From a virus: 34,343 nucleotides of DNA. The stretch is from positions 1 to 34,343 of IMG/VR virus record IMGVR_UViG_3300047476_001633, one strand, 5' to 3'. A program made the translations under genes and the position numbers. Under the pieces are notes generated by a model that saw only the letters and a list, made by a program, of their open reading frames with translations, ran no database searches and was not told the origin of the DNA. Shown piece after piece: positions 21,867-30,242 of this stretch (positions within the stretch are counted from its first letter, which is position 1; every line of letters starts with the position of its first letter).

Positions 21867-21896
21867 CGTGTAGCAATGCTACAAACCGTGTAGCAA
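21867..21896. promoter_or_regulatory. Operator-like repeat cluster upstream of a small rightward gene
   Basis: CGTGTAGCAA occurs at 21867-21876 and again at 21887-21896, exactly 20 bases (two helix turns) apart. Between them an inverted half-site completes TGTAGC-aat-GCTACA (21869-21883). The arrangement suits a dimeric regulator bound on one face of the DNA, about 30 bases before the start of the gene at 21929. Confidence 0.5.
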
Positions 21897-21928
21897 ATTT
21901 ACTTTTTCGGTTTTTTGGGGTGGGTGCT

Positions 21929-22174
21929 ATGTCTGACAAATGGGAAAACGCAACGATAGAAACACTAAACCGCGTTGATAACGAGGGGCCAATTGCGGCT
22001 CGGTTTAGCGACAATGGCGTTGATTGGATCTATGGAAAACTAGCTGGGTGGATGAAATCAACGTGGACGTGTTCCGCCTGTTGGATTCCAGAAAACTACG
22101 ACGAATTGATTGGTTTAGACGACTGGGCCTTCCAGTTTTGCCAAGTAAGACCCATCGAGGATTCCAATCTCTAG
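21929..22174 (+). CDS. Small acidic protein of unknown function
   Basis: The ATG at 21929 (81 residues) is preferred over a GTG nine bases upstream; a GGGGTGGG stretch lies before both. The protein contains DKWENATIETLNRVDNEGPI, DWIYGKLAGWMKSTWTCSAC and DELIGLDDWAFQFCQVRPIE, acidic and rich in Trp. It could be an inhibitor or DNA mimic, but there is nothing to support a specific role. The operator-like repeats directly upstream suggest regulated expression, for instance in the lysogen. It is convergent with the tail tip genes. Confidence 0.5.
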   Translation: MSDKWENATIETLNRVDNEGPIAARFSDNGVDWIYGKLAGWMKSTWTCSACWIPENYDELIGLDDWAFQFCQVRPIEDSNL

Positions 22175-22373
22175 GCTAGCCGTCGATCGATTCCCCCGGT
22201 AGCGTCGGCGGTTACTTACCCACCAAAAAACGGCATGGCGTGCGCAAAAAAACACGCCGATAGTTCCGCTTCGCGGCGAACGCCCCCACCCCCCTGGGGA
22301 GAACCTAAGAAACGGGGCAATACGCCCCCTAAATCGCCCTGAAACCTAGGGTTTTTGTGTCAAACACCTAGGG
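22175..22373. other. Convergent intergenic region with hairpins
   Basis: Between two converging operons. It contains a GGCGTG/CACGCC stem (around 22235-22257) with an A/T-rich loop, a stable stem around GTTCCGC-ttc-GCGGcGAAC (22263-22281) and two direct copies of acctagggt (around 22345-22353 and 22366-22374). A two-way terminator is expected here, but none of the stems has a clean U-tract on both strands. No gene seen. Confidence 0.5.
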
Positions 22374-23171
22374 TTATTCGAGGCCAACGCCTGTGTTGAC
22401 GCCGATTTGAACAATATCTACCAACGTTTCCAGCGGTGGCCCGGTGCGAATTACCCACCCCTCACAATAGCCGTTTATGGTTGGATTTGTTATTTCGATT
22501 TCGTCAAGCTCGGCGTCATTATTGCCCGGGCCTGTGTCGGAAATTGGCGGGTTCAAATTTGCGTTTGGCACCTCACGAAACCAACGCACCCGCAAATCGA
22601 ACGATTGCCCGGGCAACACGGTGGCCGTAAACCATATTGGTTCGGGGTTAATCCAAAACGGTGTGTCGGGCTGCGATTGCACTGGGTTGTTTGGGTTGGT
22701 GCCTGGCGTAAACGCTAGCGGTGCGGCTGCGGGCCCCTCGTTGGCCGGTCGAAAAAATGCGTGCATATACGAACGTTTGGGGGCACCGTTGGAAAACCCA
22801 GTATAGTTTCCAATCAAAACCCCCGTTGGGTTTGCGTTCCCGTCCTCCCATTGCCACGGTTCCCAACGAAAATTAACCTGTTGGCCGTTTTGAAAATCTG
22901 AGTTTTGGTACAACTGCCTCGGGCGCCACCAATTGCGTTGCACGTGCCGGTGTCGGAATACCTCCACGCCGGCAACCTCCACCGTTACCAATGCCGACCA
23001 CGCAATTGGGCCCTGGCCGCTGGGTTTGTCATAGTTGGCCTGCAAAGTCAACAATGGCCGCACGGATCCCCAATACAAACCGGGCAAATCTCCAAACGGT
23101 TTCAAACTCAAAACGCTCGTTGTTGCCAAATTTGAACGCACAAACCGAAACACGTTGGCGTTGCCTATCAT
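22374..23171 (-). CDS. Unknown tail tip protein, last gene of the late operon
   Basis: The start (23171) overlaps the upstream stop as ATGA; an upstream TTG at 23192 would be longer. The 265 residues are beta-rich with many W and F: LYWGSVRPLLTLQANYDKPS, FRHRHVQRNWWRPRQLYQNS, VGIGNYTGFS-like Gly parts and DTPFWINPEPIWFTATVLPG. It reads like a beta-sandwich virion protein. With the two genes before it, it forms a group of unknown proteins behind the hub, so a tail tip or fiber role is likely. No family recognised. Confidence 0.6.
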   Translation of the reverse strand: MIGNANVFRFVRSNLATTSVLSLKPFGDLPGLYWGSVRPLLTLQANYDKPSGQGPIAWSALVTVEVAGVEVFRHRHVQRNWWRPRQLYQNSDFQNGQQVNFRWEPWQWEDGNANPTGVLIGNYTGFSNGAPKRSYMHAFFRPANEGPAAAPLAFTPGTNPNNPVQSQPDTPFWINPEPIWFTATVLPGQSFDLRVRWFREVPNANLNPPISDTGPGNNDAELDEIEITNPTINGYCEGWVIRTGPPLETLVDIVQIGVNTGVGLE

Positions 23172-23728
23172 GCTATACCCCCGGTTTGCCAAACGTGGTT
23201 GTGGTGCCCGAGTGCCAACACTCGCACCACCGATTTCGTGCCTGGTTGTTCGAACTCGACCCGAACGCCGTATGGGTCGAACGCCCCGTCGGTTTTAACG
23301 TCGAACACGCCAAAATATCGATTGGCAATGGTCATTTGTTCGTTGGTGGTTGTGTAGTTGTTTCGGTAAAACCCTTGGCCCCAAATAGCACCGGCGGGAA
23401 ATCGGTACTCACGCACGGCCACACCCGAAAACAACGGCAAAACCTCGGGAAACACCTGTGGCCAATTCGTTTGGCTTAACGTGGGTGTTACACCGTTTGC
23501 CCTTCGGTATTCAAGGAGGCGAAAATCGTTTGTGCTCCAACACCAAAATTGAACTTGGGCGGCCCATTGTGGCATGTGCACAAATCGCCGGTAGGCGTCA
23601 AACTGCAACCGCGTTGCCTCCATATTGCCCGCCCGAAACGTCAATTGTGGCCGAGTGGCCGAGTGTTCCCAATCGAACAAAACCCACCCCTGCCCGGAGT
23701 ATTGTTCCGTTGGTCTAGTCGGTAACAT
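23168..23728 (-). CDS. Unknown tail tip protein
   Basis: The 186-residue protein is aromatic and beta-rich: GQGWVLFDWEHSATRPQLTF, then HMPQWAAQVQFWCWSTNDFR, then VREYRFPAGAIWGQGFYRNN. It overlaps the upstream gene by 14 bases and the downstream one by four, so the three-gene group is translated together. The many Trp and Tyr residues fit a carbohydrate-binding or structural beta-sheet. No family recognised; a tail tip or fiber component is inferred from position behind the hub protein. Confidence 0.6.
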   Translation of the reverse strand: MLPTRPTEQYSGQGWVLFDWEHSATRPQLTFRAGNMEATRLQFDAYRRFVHMPQWAAQVQFWCWSTNDFRLLEYRRANGVTPTLSQTNWPQVFPEVLPLFSGVAVREYRFPAGAIWGQGFYRNNYTTTNEQMTIANRYFGVFDVKTDGAFDPYGVRVEFEQPGTKSVVRVLALGHHNHVWQTGGIA

Positions 23729-24653
23729 TTAATTGGGCCTCCACGTCGAACGCGTCGGTAGCGTTGATTTGTGCGATTTCCACGCGGGCGATTTGCTGGC
23801 CCGCTGCACGGCGGCCTACGTTGATTGAGTAAACCGCCTCGGTGGCGTTGTAGGTTAGCGCCTGCGATCCGATCAACGCGTTAGCCGCCGAGTAGATCGA
23901 AACAACGGGCGATCCTGTAGCCCCGCTGCCTGGGGTCGCCAAAATCGCCACTCGCAACGTATGGGTGTAGTCGGCCAAACACTCGGGCAACCAAACCACC
24001 TTGTTAAATGGGTTGTTCGCCGTCGCCGTTACGCTGCGGTAGAGTTTGTAGACTGGACTGTACCACCGATTTGCGGTGGTTTTTAAGGCTGTAACCGTCA
24101 CGTTTCCCTCGGCCTGTGGTGGATCAAACAACCGGTCGGGTTGTTGAATTTTCTCAACTCCCCCGGCGTAGTTGAAAAAACGCCACACGTAAACGGCTAG
24201 GCTGTTAAATCCGGCTAGTTCGCCGCTGGTTGTTTGCCATCGGACTGCCTGGTTTGCTTCAGTTGTCTGAGTTAACCACGCAATACTAACGCGTTGGTAT
24301 GGCTGCCAAACTCGGTTTAACACTTGCACAACTGGGTCGGCTTGGCCGTTGGCCGCTGCGGCCACGTCAATTGGTTGCACTATCGTACCCGCACGCCAAC
24401 GCCCAGTTGGGTTAATTACCCACGTTTGCACCGACTTGTTCGTTAACGCTATTTCGGTTGTTGCGTTTCCCGTTCCGGCCTGTACCACCACTAGATACCA
24501 ACCTGGTTCTGCAAACTGTATTTGGCTTGTTTCGGCGTTTTGCCCATACGTGCCTCGTACAATTTCGTTTTGGCCCGATACGGCCACTTTCCACGTGAAA
24601 TTGTCGATTCGGCGGCGTTCAAATTTGGCCCATGCCAAGGGCAAACCGTGCAT
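23715..24653 (-). CDS. Unknown tail tip / fiber protein with beta-sandwich features
   Basis: The 312 residues contain repeated beta-strand-like parts: NFTWKVAVSGQNEIVRGTYG, GWYLVVVQAGTGNATTEIAL, RVSIAWLTQTTEANQAVRWQ, and a late segment RRAAGQQIARVEIAQINATD. It starts three bases after the hub gene and overlaps the next gene. Some stretches look like C1q/TNF-type or carbohydrate-binding beta-sandwiches found in distal tail proteins of large siphoviruses. No specific family recognised. Confidence 0.6.
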   Translation of the reverse strand: MHGLPLAWAKFERRRIDNFTWKVAVSGQNEIVRGTYGQNAETSQIQFAEPGWYLVVVQAGTGNATTEIALTNKSVQTWVINPTGRWRAGTIVQPIDVAAAANGQADPVVQVLNRVWQPYQRVSIAWLTQTTEANQAVRWQTTSGELAGFNSLAVYVWRFFNYAGGVEKIQQPDRLFDPPQAEGNVTVTALKTTANRWYSPVYKLYRSVTATANNPFNKVVWLPECLADYTHTLRVAILATPGSGATGSPVVSIYSAANALIGSQALTYNATEAVYSINVGRRAAGQQIARVEIAQINATDAFDVEAQLNVTD

Positions 24654-24656
24654 GTG

Positions 24657-27056
24657 TCACCCCGTTTGAAGTTGTGGGAAAAACTGCAATGGGTCTAGCT
24701 CACCAAACGACGTTTGCACCGTAAACGTCGGGGCTGTGTAGCTTCCATTGGTTCCAATGCCCATGGTTATGGAAACCTCGCTAATTTGGGCGTTACACGT
24801 TGCCGCGTGTGCGGTGTTTGGGTTTACCACCCCTAGCATTTGATTAGGCCACAATTTCGCGGTGGCTCGGCGACTTACCACACGCACAATTTGGCGGGGT
24901 GTGAAATAGTATTGGCTCGCGAAACTGCATATTTGCAACGCCAACATGCCATCGTCCCGCAATTGGAACACCGCCGGAACGGTAACCGGCCCCGCGTCGG
25001 TGGTGCCAACGATGGTGTCCTTCATAACTTTGATTTTCTGCAACCGCTGCCCTAGCTCAATTACTCGGATTCGGTCGGCGTCAACGTTCACGGCTGCGGG
25101 TGTTTGCCCGGCTGCGGGTGTCCATGCTAAAGCGTTGTAAAGGATCTTACTAACCCGTTCGTCGCTTTGAATGGCAACGGTTATTTTTAGTTCCGCCGGA
25201 TCGATCTTTGGAACGTGCGGCGCTACGCGTCCACCACCGGATTCTAGTGCCCCTTGGTACCCGCCCGTTACGTCCAATACCACGCCAATGGCCATTTGGT
25301 TGGTTAGCTCGGTGGCTTCCAAACCGTAGGTCGGATCGTTGGGATCATACAAAACATCTCGAACGGCTTTTGTGCTCCAACAAATCCACGGCCCCGTTAA
25401 CGTCGCGTCGGCTGCGTGTGTCTTGGCGTAGACCTCGGTTTTTCGCCATGGTGTCCGTGCCGATTCGTGATTGGTTTGCAACGTGGTGGTGTTTGCCTCG
25501 GCATAGTTTACACCCTCGCGAAACGGCAAATCGGGCAAAATTCGCATTCGAACGGGATACGGTAAGTATCGGCTCGTTTCGAAAAACGGTGTTATCGCAA
25601 ATTGTTCGTCGTGGTCGAAAACATCGCTCGCGGGTGTGGAATCTTTCCAGTTGTATAAAAACTTTACCCGCCATTGCCGCCCGATGGGGCGATACTTAGG
25701 CAATTCCCGAATGTCTCTCATGCGCTGCAGTTGTCGCATAATCGCCGGGTTCAACCCTGCAATTTCGGCGTTGTATTCTGTTTCGAGGGTCGCGGGCCAT
25801 GCGGGTTCTAATTGGTCGGTTGTGTCGATAGTGCAAACGGTAACCATGGGGGCACCGGTCACTTGCACGGCGGTGTAATACTGTGCACCGTTGGCTTGAA
25901 CGCTAATGGCTGTGGCCGAATCGGTCGCGGCGGTTAGGTTTACCAAACGCGTGTTGGCTGGGATTGTTTGCAAAACGCTGTTTTCATCCAACCGGTTGAT
26001 TGGCTCGGTCAACGTGGTAAACGGTTCAACGTAAACGCGATGAGGCGTTACCGATTCGTCGACCCAAACCCAATACCCGTGGCCGTTGGTCGGCGATAGC
26101 AACCGGTCTAGGGCCGCCTTGAGTGTCAAACCGTCGCAATCGATACGCGGTAGGATCCAATCGGCGTATTGCGTGGTAGTGTCGGGTGGGTTCAAAACAT
26201 CGTGGTCGAATATCCACACCGGCACAAACTGCGTTTGGGATCCCCGAATCGGGTTACGGTCGCTTACCATGCCAACACGCGGGGCGTTGAACGCCACCAA
26301 GTTTTCTAGCACGTCGCCCAATTTCCACACCTCGGTGTCGATTGCCGCACCCAAACCGTATAAACCAGCAAATTGGTGCTGGTAAACGTCCCGAGTTTGC
26401 CCGGTCAAACCAAAACCCTGGGCTGCGATCTTATCCACCGTTCTGGTTTTCGGTATTTTGAACCCTCCAAACTTTTTGGCGGGTTCGGCTTTATCGTCTG
26501 CCACGTTAAACGCTGGGGCCACCCACGCAACCCGCTGGGTATCGGTGCCGTTGTTACTAAATGCGGCGGTTACTCTGAAATAGGTTCGTTGGATCGGTGC
26601 CCGGTCTAACGCGGCGATCATGCCGACACAACTAAACGTTTGAATCCCTGTTGGCTCGTTTGCAATCGTCGGCGGTGTGCCTGGTACGGTTCTAGCCACA
26701 ATCCCGGTTTGTTCGTCGGCTGCGTCGTCGACGAACCCATGCCACACGCGGTTTCCGTCGCTGCAAACCACCACTATTTTGACGTAGTAGCCCAGCAAGG
26801 TTTTTTTGGCTCGGGTTGTCTCGGTCGCGGATCCCTTCACAACTGCCCGCCCATAGCGATAGCGAATTGTCGCCGTCGGTATGTTTGGCGCTGCGTTCCA
26901 CGTTACCGATAACAAATCCAACCCGGTTTCCTGCGTCCACGCGTCGGCCCAGCGGCGTTTGGTGTAGATCAAAACCGAAACATCGTTGGCGATCCCGTCG
27001 CCGAACGTTAACGCGTTGTTGGTCGGCTGCGGAAACGGATACGGAAACGCGGGCAT
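24657..27056 (-). CDS. Large baseplate hub / tail tip protein
   Basis: This 799-residue protein follows the presumed distal tail protein directly and is the size of a siphovirus hub. N-terminal ~120 residues carry a barrel-like domain (ATIRYRYGRAVVKGSATETT, VKIVVVCSDGNRVWHGFVDD). Later parts include LYGLGAAIDTEVWKLGDVLE, TNGHGYWVWVDESVTPHRVY and RQWRVKFLYNWKDSTPASDV. The late segment PAVNVDADRIRVIELGQRL looks like a gpD-type (late control D) hub arrangement, but this is resemblance only. It likely forms the tail tip that opens on receptor binding. Confidence 0.65.
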   Translation of the reverse strand: MPAFPYPFPQPTNNALTFGDGIANDVSVLIYTKRRWADAWTQETGLDLLSVTWNAAPNIPTATIRYRYGRAVVKGSATETTRAKKTLLGYYVKIVVVCSDGNRVWHGFVDDAADEQTGIVARTVPGTPPTIANEPTGIQTFSCVGMIAALDRAPIQRTYFRVTAAFSNNGTDTQRVAWVAPAFNVADDKAEPAKKFGGFKIPKTRTVDKIAAQGFGLTGQTRDVYQHQFAGLYGLGAAIDTEVWKLGDVLENLVAFNAPRVGMVSDRNPIRGSQTQFVPVWIFDHDVLNPPDTTTQYADWILPRIDCDGLTLKAALDRLLSPTNGHGYWVWVDESVTPHRVYVEPFTTLTEPINRLDENSVLQTIPANTRLVNLTAATDSATAISVQANGAQYYTAVQVTGAPMVTVCTIDTTDQLEPAWPATLETEYNAEIAGLNPAIMRQLQRMRDIRELPKYRPIGRQWRVKFLYNWKDSTPASDVFDHDEQFAITPFFETSRYLPYPVRMRILPDLPFREGVNYAEANTTTLQTNHESARTPWRKTEVYAKTHAADATLTGPWICWSTKAVRDVLYDPNDPTYGLEATELTNQMAIGVVLDVTGGYQGALESGGGRVAPHVPKIDPAELKITVAIQSDERVSKILYNALAWTPAAGQTPAAVNVDADRIRVIELGQRLQKIKVMKDTIVGTTDAGPVTVPAVFQLRDDGMLALQICSFASQYYFTPRQIVRVVSRRATAKLWPNQMLGVVNPNTAHAATCNAQISEVSITMGIGTNGSYTAPTFTVQTSFGELDPLQFFPQLQTG

Positions 27057-27458
27057 TTAAACCTCGACGGGTTGGATTCGAAACGTTGCGATTAACACAA
27101 ATGCGGGCGAAACATTGGCCCGTGGGCACTGAAAAAACGGCATCGGCTTAATTTCGCTGGCCGAAACTTCCAAAACGATAAACGCCACGCCTGTGCCGGT
27201 GAAATTTACCCCACCCAACGCGATGTCCACGGGTGCCGCTGTAAACGTGTTTCTCCACGTCATTTCGGCGGTGCGGGCTAGGGCGTAGGTTCCAAACGCA
27301 TATTGGCCCGTTAATTCAAACGTGTTGCCGCGCCGGCCTGTGTTGAAAACGCTTACCCCGTCGTCCCCGCTGCGGTTTTCTACCTCGCGGCGCATTTGGG
27401 GTAAATCTAGGTTGCCTTGGAGATTATCAAACGTTATCAAACCTATGGAATTGCTCAC
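27057..27458 (-). CDS. Distal tail protein candidate
   Basis: The 133 residues are beta-rich: SIGLITFDNLQGNLDLPQMR, RREVENRSGDDGVSVFNTGR, RGNTFELTGQYAFGTYALAR, ALGGVNFTGTGVAFIVLEVS. The start overlaps the tape measure stop (ATGA). Small proteins directly after the tape measure and before the large hub are typically distal tail (Dit) proteins, and the repeated 'NTFELTGQY' wording fits an insertion-type tail domain. I assign the role by position. Confidence 0.6.
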   Translation of the reverse strand: MSNSIGLITFDNLQGNLDLPQMRREVENRSGDDGVSVFNTGRRGNTFELTGQYAFGTYALARTAEMTWRNTFTAAPVDIALGGVNFTGTGVAFIVLEVSASEIKPMPFFQCPRANVSPAFVLIATFRIQPVEV

Positions 27459-29608
27459 GGACTTACACCCCCGCCGGTTGTGGCACCTGGGGCCATTAAC
27501 ATGCCCCGCAAATTGTTAGCGGCGTTGGGTTGCAACGGCTTGTTTTGGCCGGATTCCAACAACCGGTTGGTTTCTTCTATCGCTTCCAATTGCCGTTGTA
27601 GGAAATTGTTTGTGTTTTCGCCCGCTGTCCTCAGTTCCGCCAATCGTTCGGGCAACGTCAACAACTTGTTGATTGCCTCAATTGCGGCGGCTGCGCTTTG
27701 GATCTTAGATTCCACGGCACCGGCGTTTTGCAAATAGTCGATTCTTTCCTGCAATACCTTGATTTCCCCGGTTCCAAACGCGTCTGGGCTGTCGAACGCT
27801 CGCGATACGCCGACCACGTTGCGACTTACCACGGATCCCAACCCGGTGGTCATATCCACCGCCGTGGCGTTCATTGCGTCGGTAAAAATTTGGCTTACCG
27901 CTGCGCGTACCTGTCCCTCTGTGTCGGTGCTTTGTTGGATGTTCAACGCCGTTTCGACTTGGTTTGCGGCTGCGACTACTCGGGCCTGCGGTGTTTCTAC
28001 GGTGGATTGGGCCACCTGGGCGAACGCTTTGGTGTCGGTTGTGACGGTGTTTAACGCGGTGCCCAGTCCCTCAGACAATTCGCTGTTTCTGTCCAACAAC
28101 TGTTTAAACAACGGCTGAAACTTCGCCTCGCCGGTCATGGTTTCGGTAACCGCTGCTCGTAGCTCGGGCGTGGTTCGCACGGCTTCCAATCGGCCTAAAA
28201 AAGTGCTTGGTACCGGTCTGGTTGGTGGTTCTTCTATAGCCCCCCGGCTTACCGCTTGTAACTCGGCAAACACCTTTCGAAAACGCTCTGGCAAATCACC
28301 AAATTCTGCGGGGGCCATGTTCAAATCTGGCCTATCTGCCATGGCCTTAATCGATTCGGGTGAATCCTTGGCCAATGCTGGAAATCGCTCGGTTATCCTT
28401 TGCGCCGACTCGGCCCGCAACGCCTCAACCTGTGCGGTTAAATCGCGGCGTTTTTCCTCGGTCGGCGAAACTCCCGTGGTAACTGTTTGAATTGCCTCCA
28501 ATCGTTTCAATTCATCGGCATCGCGTTTGATTTTCAAATTCGCTTGTGCCATGTCCTGTTGGGCTTTTTGGACGTTTAACCGTGCTGTTTCGGCCTCAAT
28601 CGAAGTGTCGGTCGGCTTAAAAAACTTGGCGGTGCGTTCGGTTTCTTGCACCTTCAACGTTGCCTGTTGTAGTGCCAATTGGTTATCGGTTTGTCCCAAC
28701 CGTAGCGTTTCAATTCGTTCGGTGCGATCCTTTACTAGCTTTGGATCCGCAAACACCGCCGAGATTTGGCGTATGAAATCGGTTGTGGCCGTCGCGGCGC
28801 TTTGGCCCTGGGGATCCACCTTGGTTAGCTTGGCATATAGGGCCACGCCTTCCTTGGCCGCGTCCACCTTATCCTGGGCCGGCGCTTGGGCAATTGCCGC
28901 GTTAACGGCTGCGGCGGCTCCCTGGGCTAGCTTGGCCAATTCCTCGGGCCGTGCAACGGATCCCGTAGACGCCAACAACGCTAGGGCCTGTTTTGCGTCG
29001 TCCAATCCGGTCGCGGCCATAATGTCGGCGGTGGCCGTTGCCGTGGTTTGCAATTGGTCGGGGGTAAATCGTGTAATGCGTGCCGATTCGGTTACCACCC
29101 CTCGGGCCTGTTGTTCGCCTACAATACTTGCGGCGGATCCCAACGCGGTAGTTAGTTTGGCTAGGTCGGCAAATTGCGTTTCCTTGGCGATTTCTGGAAC
29201 GGTTCGCTGTAGCGTGTCGCTTATCTGTTGGGGTGTTTGTCCGGCTAGATTCTTGGCGGCTTCTTGTTGCGCTGCGGCCAGTTCCTTGGCCTTCGCCAAC
29301 GCTTTATCCTGGTTCCCAATTAGAACCGTGTGCGCCTCACTTGCTGCGGTTACGGCTGCGGAAACCGAAACATACGCGGCCACCAAATTGGTTACCGCCC
29401 CAATGGCCGAATCGACCCGTTTTTGGCGATCCTTTTCGGCGTCGGCTTGCTCTTTGGCGGCGGCCTTGGCTGCGTTGGCGGCTTCCTTGCTAGCGTCCTT
29501 CACCTTTTTGTAGCCGGCATCGGTTTTTAGCTGTTGGTCTATGATGCGTTGAAACGCTTTGTATAGCTCGGCATCGTCGCCCGATAGGGTAACAATCGTT
29601 TGGGCCAT
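27455..29608 (-). CDS. Tape measure protein
   Basis: The 717-residue protein is almost wholly helical with long Ala/Gln/Glu-rich coiled coils (KVKDASKEAANAAKAAAKEQ, ELAAAQQEAAKNLAGQ, LQQATLKVQETERTAKFF), and a hydrophobic segment near residues 70-100 (AIGAVTNLVAAYVSVSAAVT). That is the standard architecture of siphovirus tape measures, which sets tail length. By the usual rule of about 0.15 nm per residue it suggests a tail of about 110 nm. It starts after a small gene with five bases between and ends in ATGA overlap with the next. The size is short for a siphovirus. Confidence 0.85.
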   Translation of the reverse strand: MAQTIVTLSGDDAELYKAFQRIIDQQLKTDAGYKKVKDASKEAANAAKAAAKEQADAEKDRQKRVDSAIGAVTNLVAAYVSVSAAVTAASEAHTVLIGNQDKALAKAKELAAAQQEAAKNLAGQTPQQISDTLQRTVPEIAKETQFADLAKLTTALGSAASIVGEQQARGVVTESARITRFTPDQLQTTATATADIMAATGLDDAKQALALLASTGSVARPEELAKLAQGAAAAVNAAIAQAPAQDKVDAAKEGVALYAKLTKVDPQGQSAATATTDFIRQISAVFADPKLVKDRTERIETLRLGQTDNQLALQQATLKVQETERTAKFFKPTDTSIEAETARLNVQKAQQDMAQANLKIKRDADELKRLEAIQTVTTGVSPTEEKRRDLTAQVEALRAESAQRITERFPALAKDSPESIKAMADRPDLNMAPAEFGDLPERFRKVFAELQAVSRGAIEEPPTRPVPSTFLGRLEAVRTTPELRAAVTETMTGEAKFQPLFKQLLDRNSELSEGLGTALNTVTTDTKAFAQVAQSTVETPQARVVAAANQVETALNIQQSTDTEGQVRAAVSQIFTDAMNATAVDMTTGLGSVVSRNVVGVSRAFDSPDAFGTGEIKVLQERIDYLQNAGAVESKIQSAAAAIEAINKLLTLPERLAELRTAGENTNNFLQRQLEAIEETNRLLESGQNKPLQPNAANNLRGMLMAPGATTGGGVSP

Positions 29609-29613
29609 GTTCG

Positions 29614-29850
29614 TTAACCTCCGACGGTTTTGGGTTCAATTTCAACCGGCTCGGTTACTTCACCAAATCGGCAATCACTACACCATGGCCCGGGGTGTCC
29701 ACCCCCGCCGCACGGGATCGGCCCGTTAGCCCTGAACTCTCGGGAAACCTCGGGGGCCATTTCTCGCGCGAACAACTCGGGCGCACCGAAACACACAAAC
29801 AACGAAAACGTGCGTTTGCGTGGGTTCTTTTTGCGAAACGGTTGGTGCAT
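29614..29850 (-). CDS. Small cysteine-containing protein before the tape measure
   Basis: I use the ATG at 29850, two bases after the upstream stop; the frame reaches further upstream but that part would overlap. The 78 residues read HQPFRKKNPRKRTFSLFVCF, GAPELFAREMAPEVSREFRA and GGGGHPGPWCSDCRFGEV, with a CxxC near the end. In siphoviruses the position right before the tape measure is often an assembly chaperone, but a chaperone candidate already exists near 1.6-2.4 kb. Unknown function. Confidence 0.6.
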   Translation of the reverse strand: MHQPFRKKNPRKRTFSLFVCFGAPELFAREMAPEVSREFRANGPIPCGGGGHPGPWCSDCRFGEVTEPVEIEPKTVGG

Positions 29851-29852
29851 GG

Positions 29853-30143
29853 TTAATACCGGTTTGTGGAACTGCATTGAACGCACGGCCAGACACGCAC
29901 CAAACCGTGTGTTGGGCACCTGCGTGGCTTGCTCAATTGCTCGAACGCTATTTTGGGGCCGTCGTCCGACTCGTCCGATTCCTGGGCGCTCCACGCGTCA
30001 TAGACTTTTTGCCGGTGGTAATCCACTGTCGATTTCCCCACGCCCAATCGTTTCGCAACGCTGCGTAGGCTCCCCTCGCAACGCTGGATAAACGCAATTT
30101 GTTGGGCGGTTAATCGCTGGTTTTTTTGCCGCTGGGCTTCCAT
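29853..30143 (-). CDS. HTH plus zinc-binding regulator candidate
   Basis: The 96-residue protein has a helix-turn-helix (IQRCEGSLRSVAKRLGVGKS, then TVDYHRQKVYDAW) and a C-terminal CPTHGLVRVWPCVQC metal motif, the CPxHG/WPCxxC wording I associate with planctomycete phages. The start codon lies six bases from an inverted-repeat structure that could hide its ribosome site (see 30149-30217). It is the first gene after the terminase, so it may regulate the tail operon that follows, autogenously or otherwise. Confidence 0.65.
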   Translation of the reverse strand: MEAQRQKNQRLTAQQIAFIQRCEGSLRSVAKRLGVGKSTVDYHRQKVYDAWSAQESDESDDGPKIAFEQLSKPRRCPTHGLVRVWPCVQCSSTNRY

Positions 30144-30148
30144 GCTTG

Positions 30149-30217
30149 TTTCCTACAAGAATTGCAAACACACGCAAAACCATGCGTGTTATTGTAATTG
30201 TTTGCAATCCTAGGAAA
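30149..30217 (-). promoter_or_regulatory. Long inverted-repeat RNA structure covering a ribosome site
   Basis: The gap between terminase and the HTH gene holds nested inverted repeats: TTTCCTA (30149-30155) with TAGGAAA (30211-30217), ATTGCAAACA (30161-30170) with TGTTTGCAAT (30199-30208), and an inner ACACGC/GCGTGT stem. On the minus-strand mRNA the last TAGGAAA before the ATG is the ribosome site, and it pairs with the first repeat. This would hide the ribosome site of the HTH gene. It may also act as a protein operator. Confidence 0.7.
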
Positions 30218-30242
30218 TAACCCGGTTTTTAGCTTGTACCCC

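Noticed and set aside
24349-24669. 106-residue plus-strand frame
   Set aside because: It lies opposite the unknown tail tip gene and against the operon, with no ribosome site or recognisable domain.
28527-29513. 328-codon plus-strand frame opposite the tape measure gene
   Set aside because: It is the low-complexity Ala/Ser-rich complement of the coiled-coil gene, which is far more plausible and is supported by operon context.
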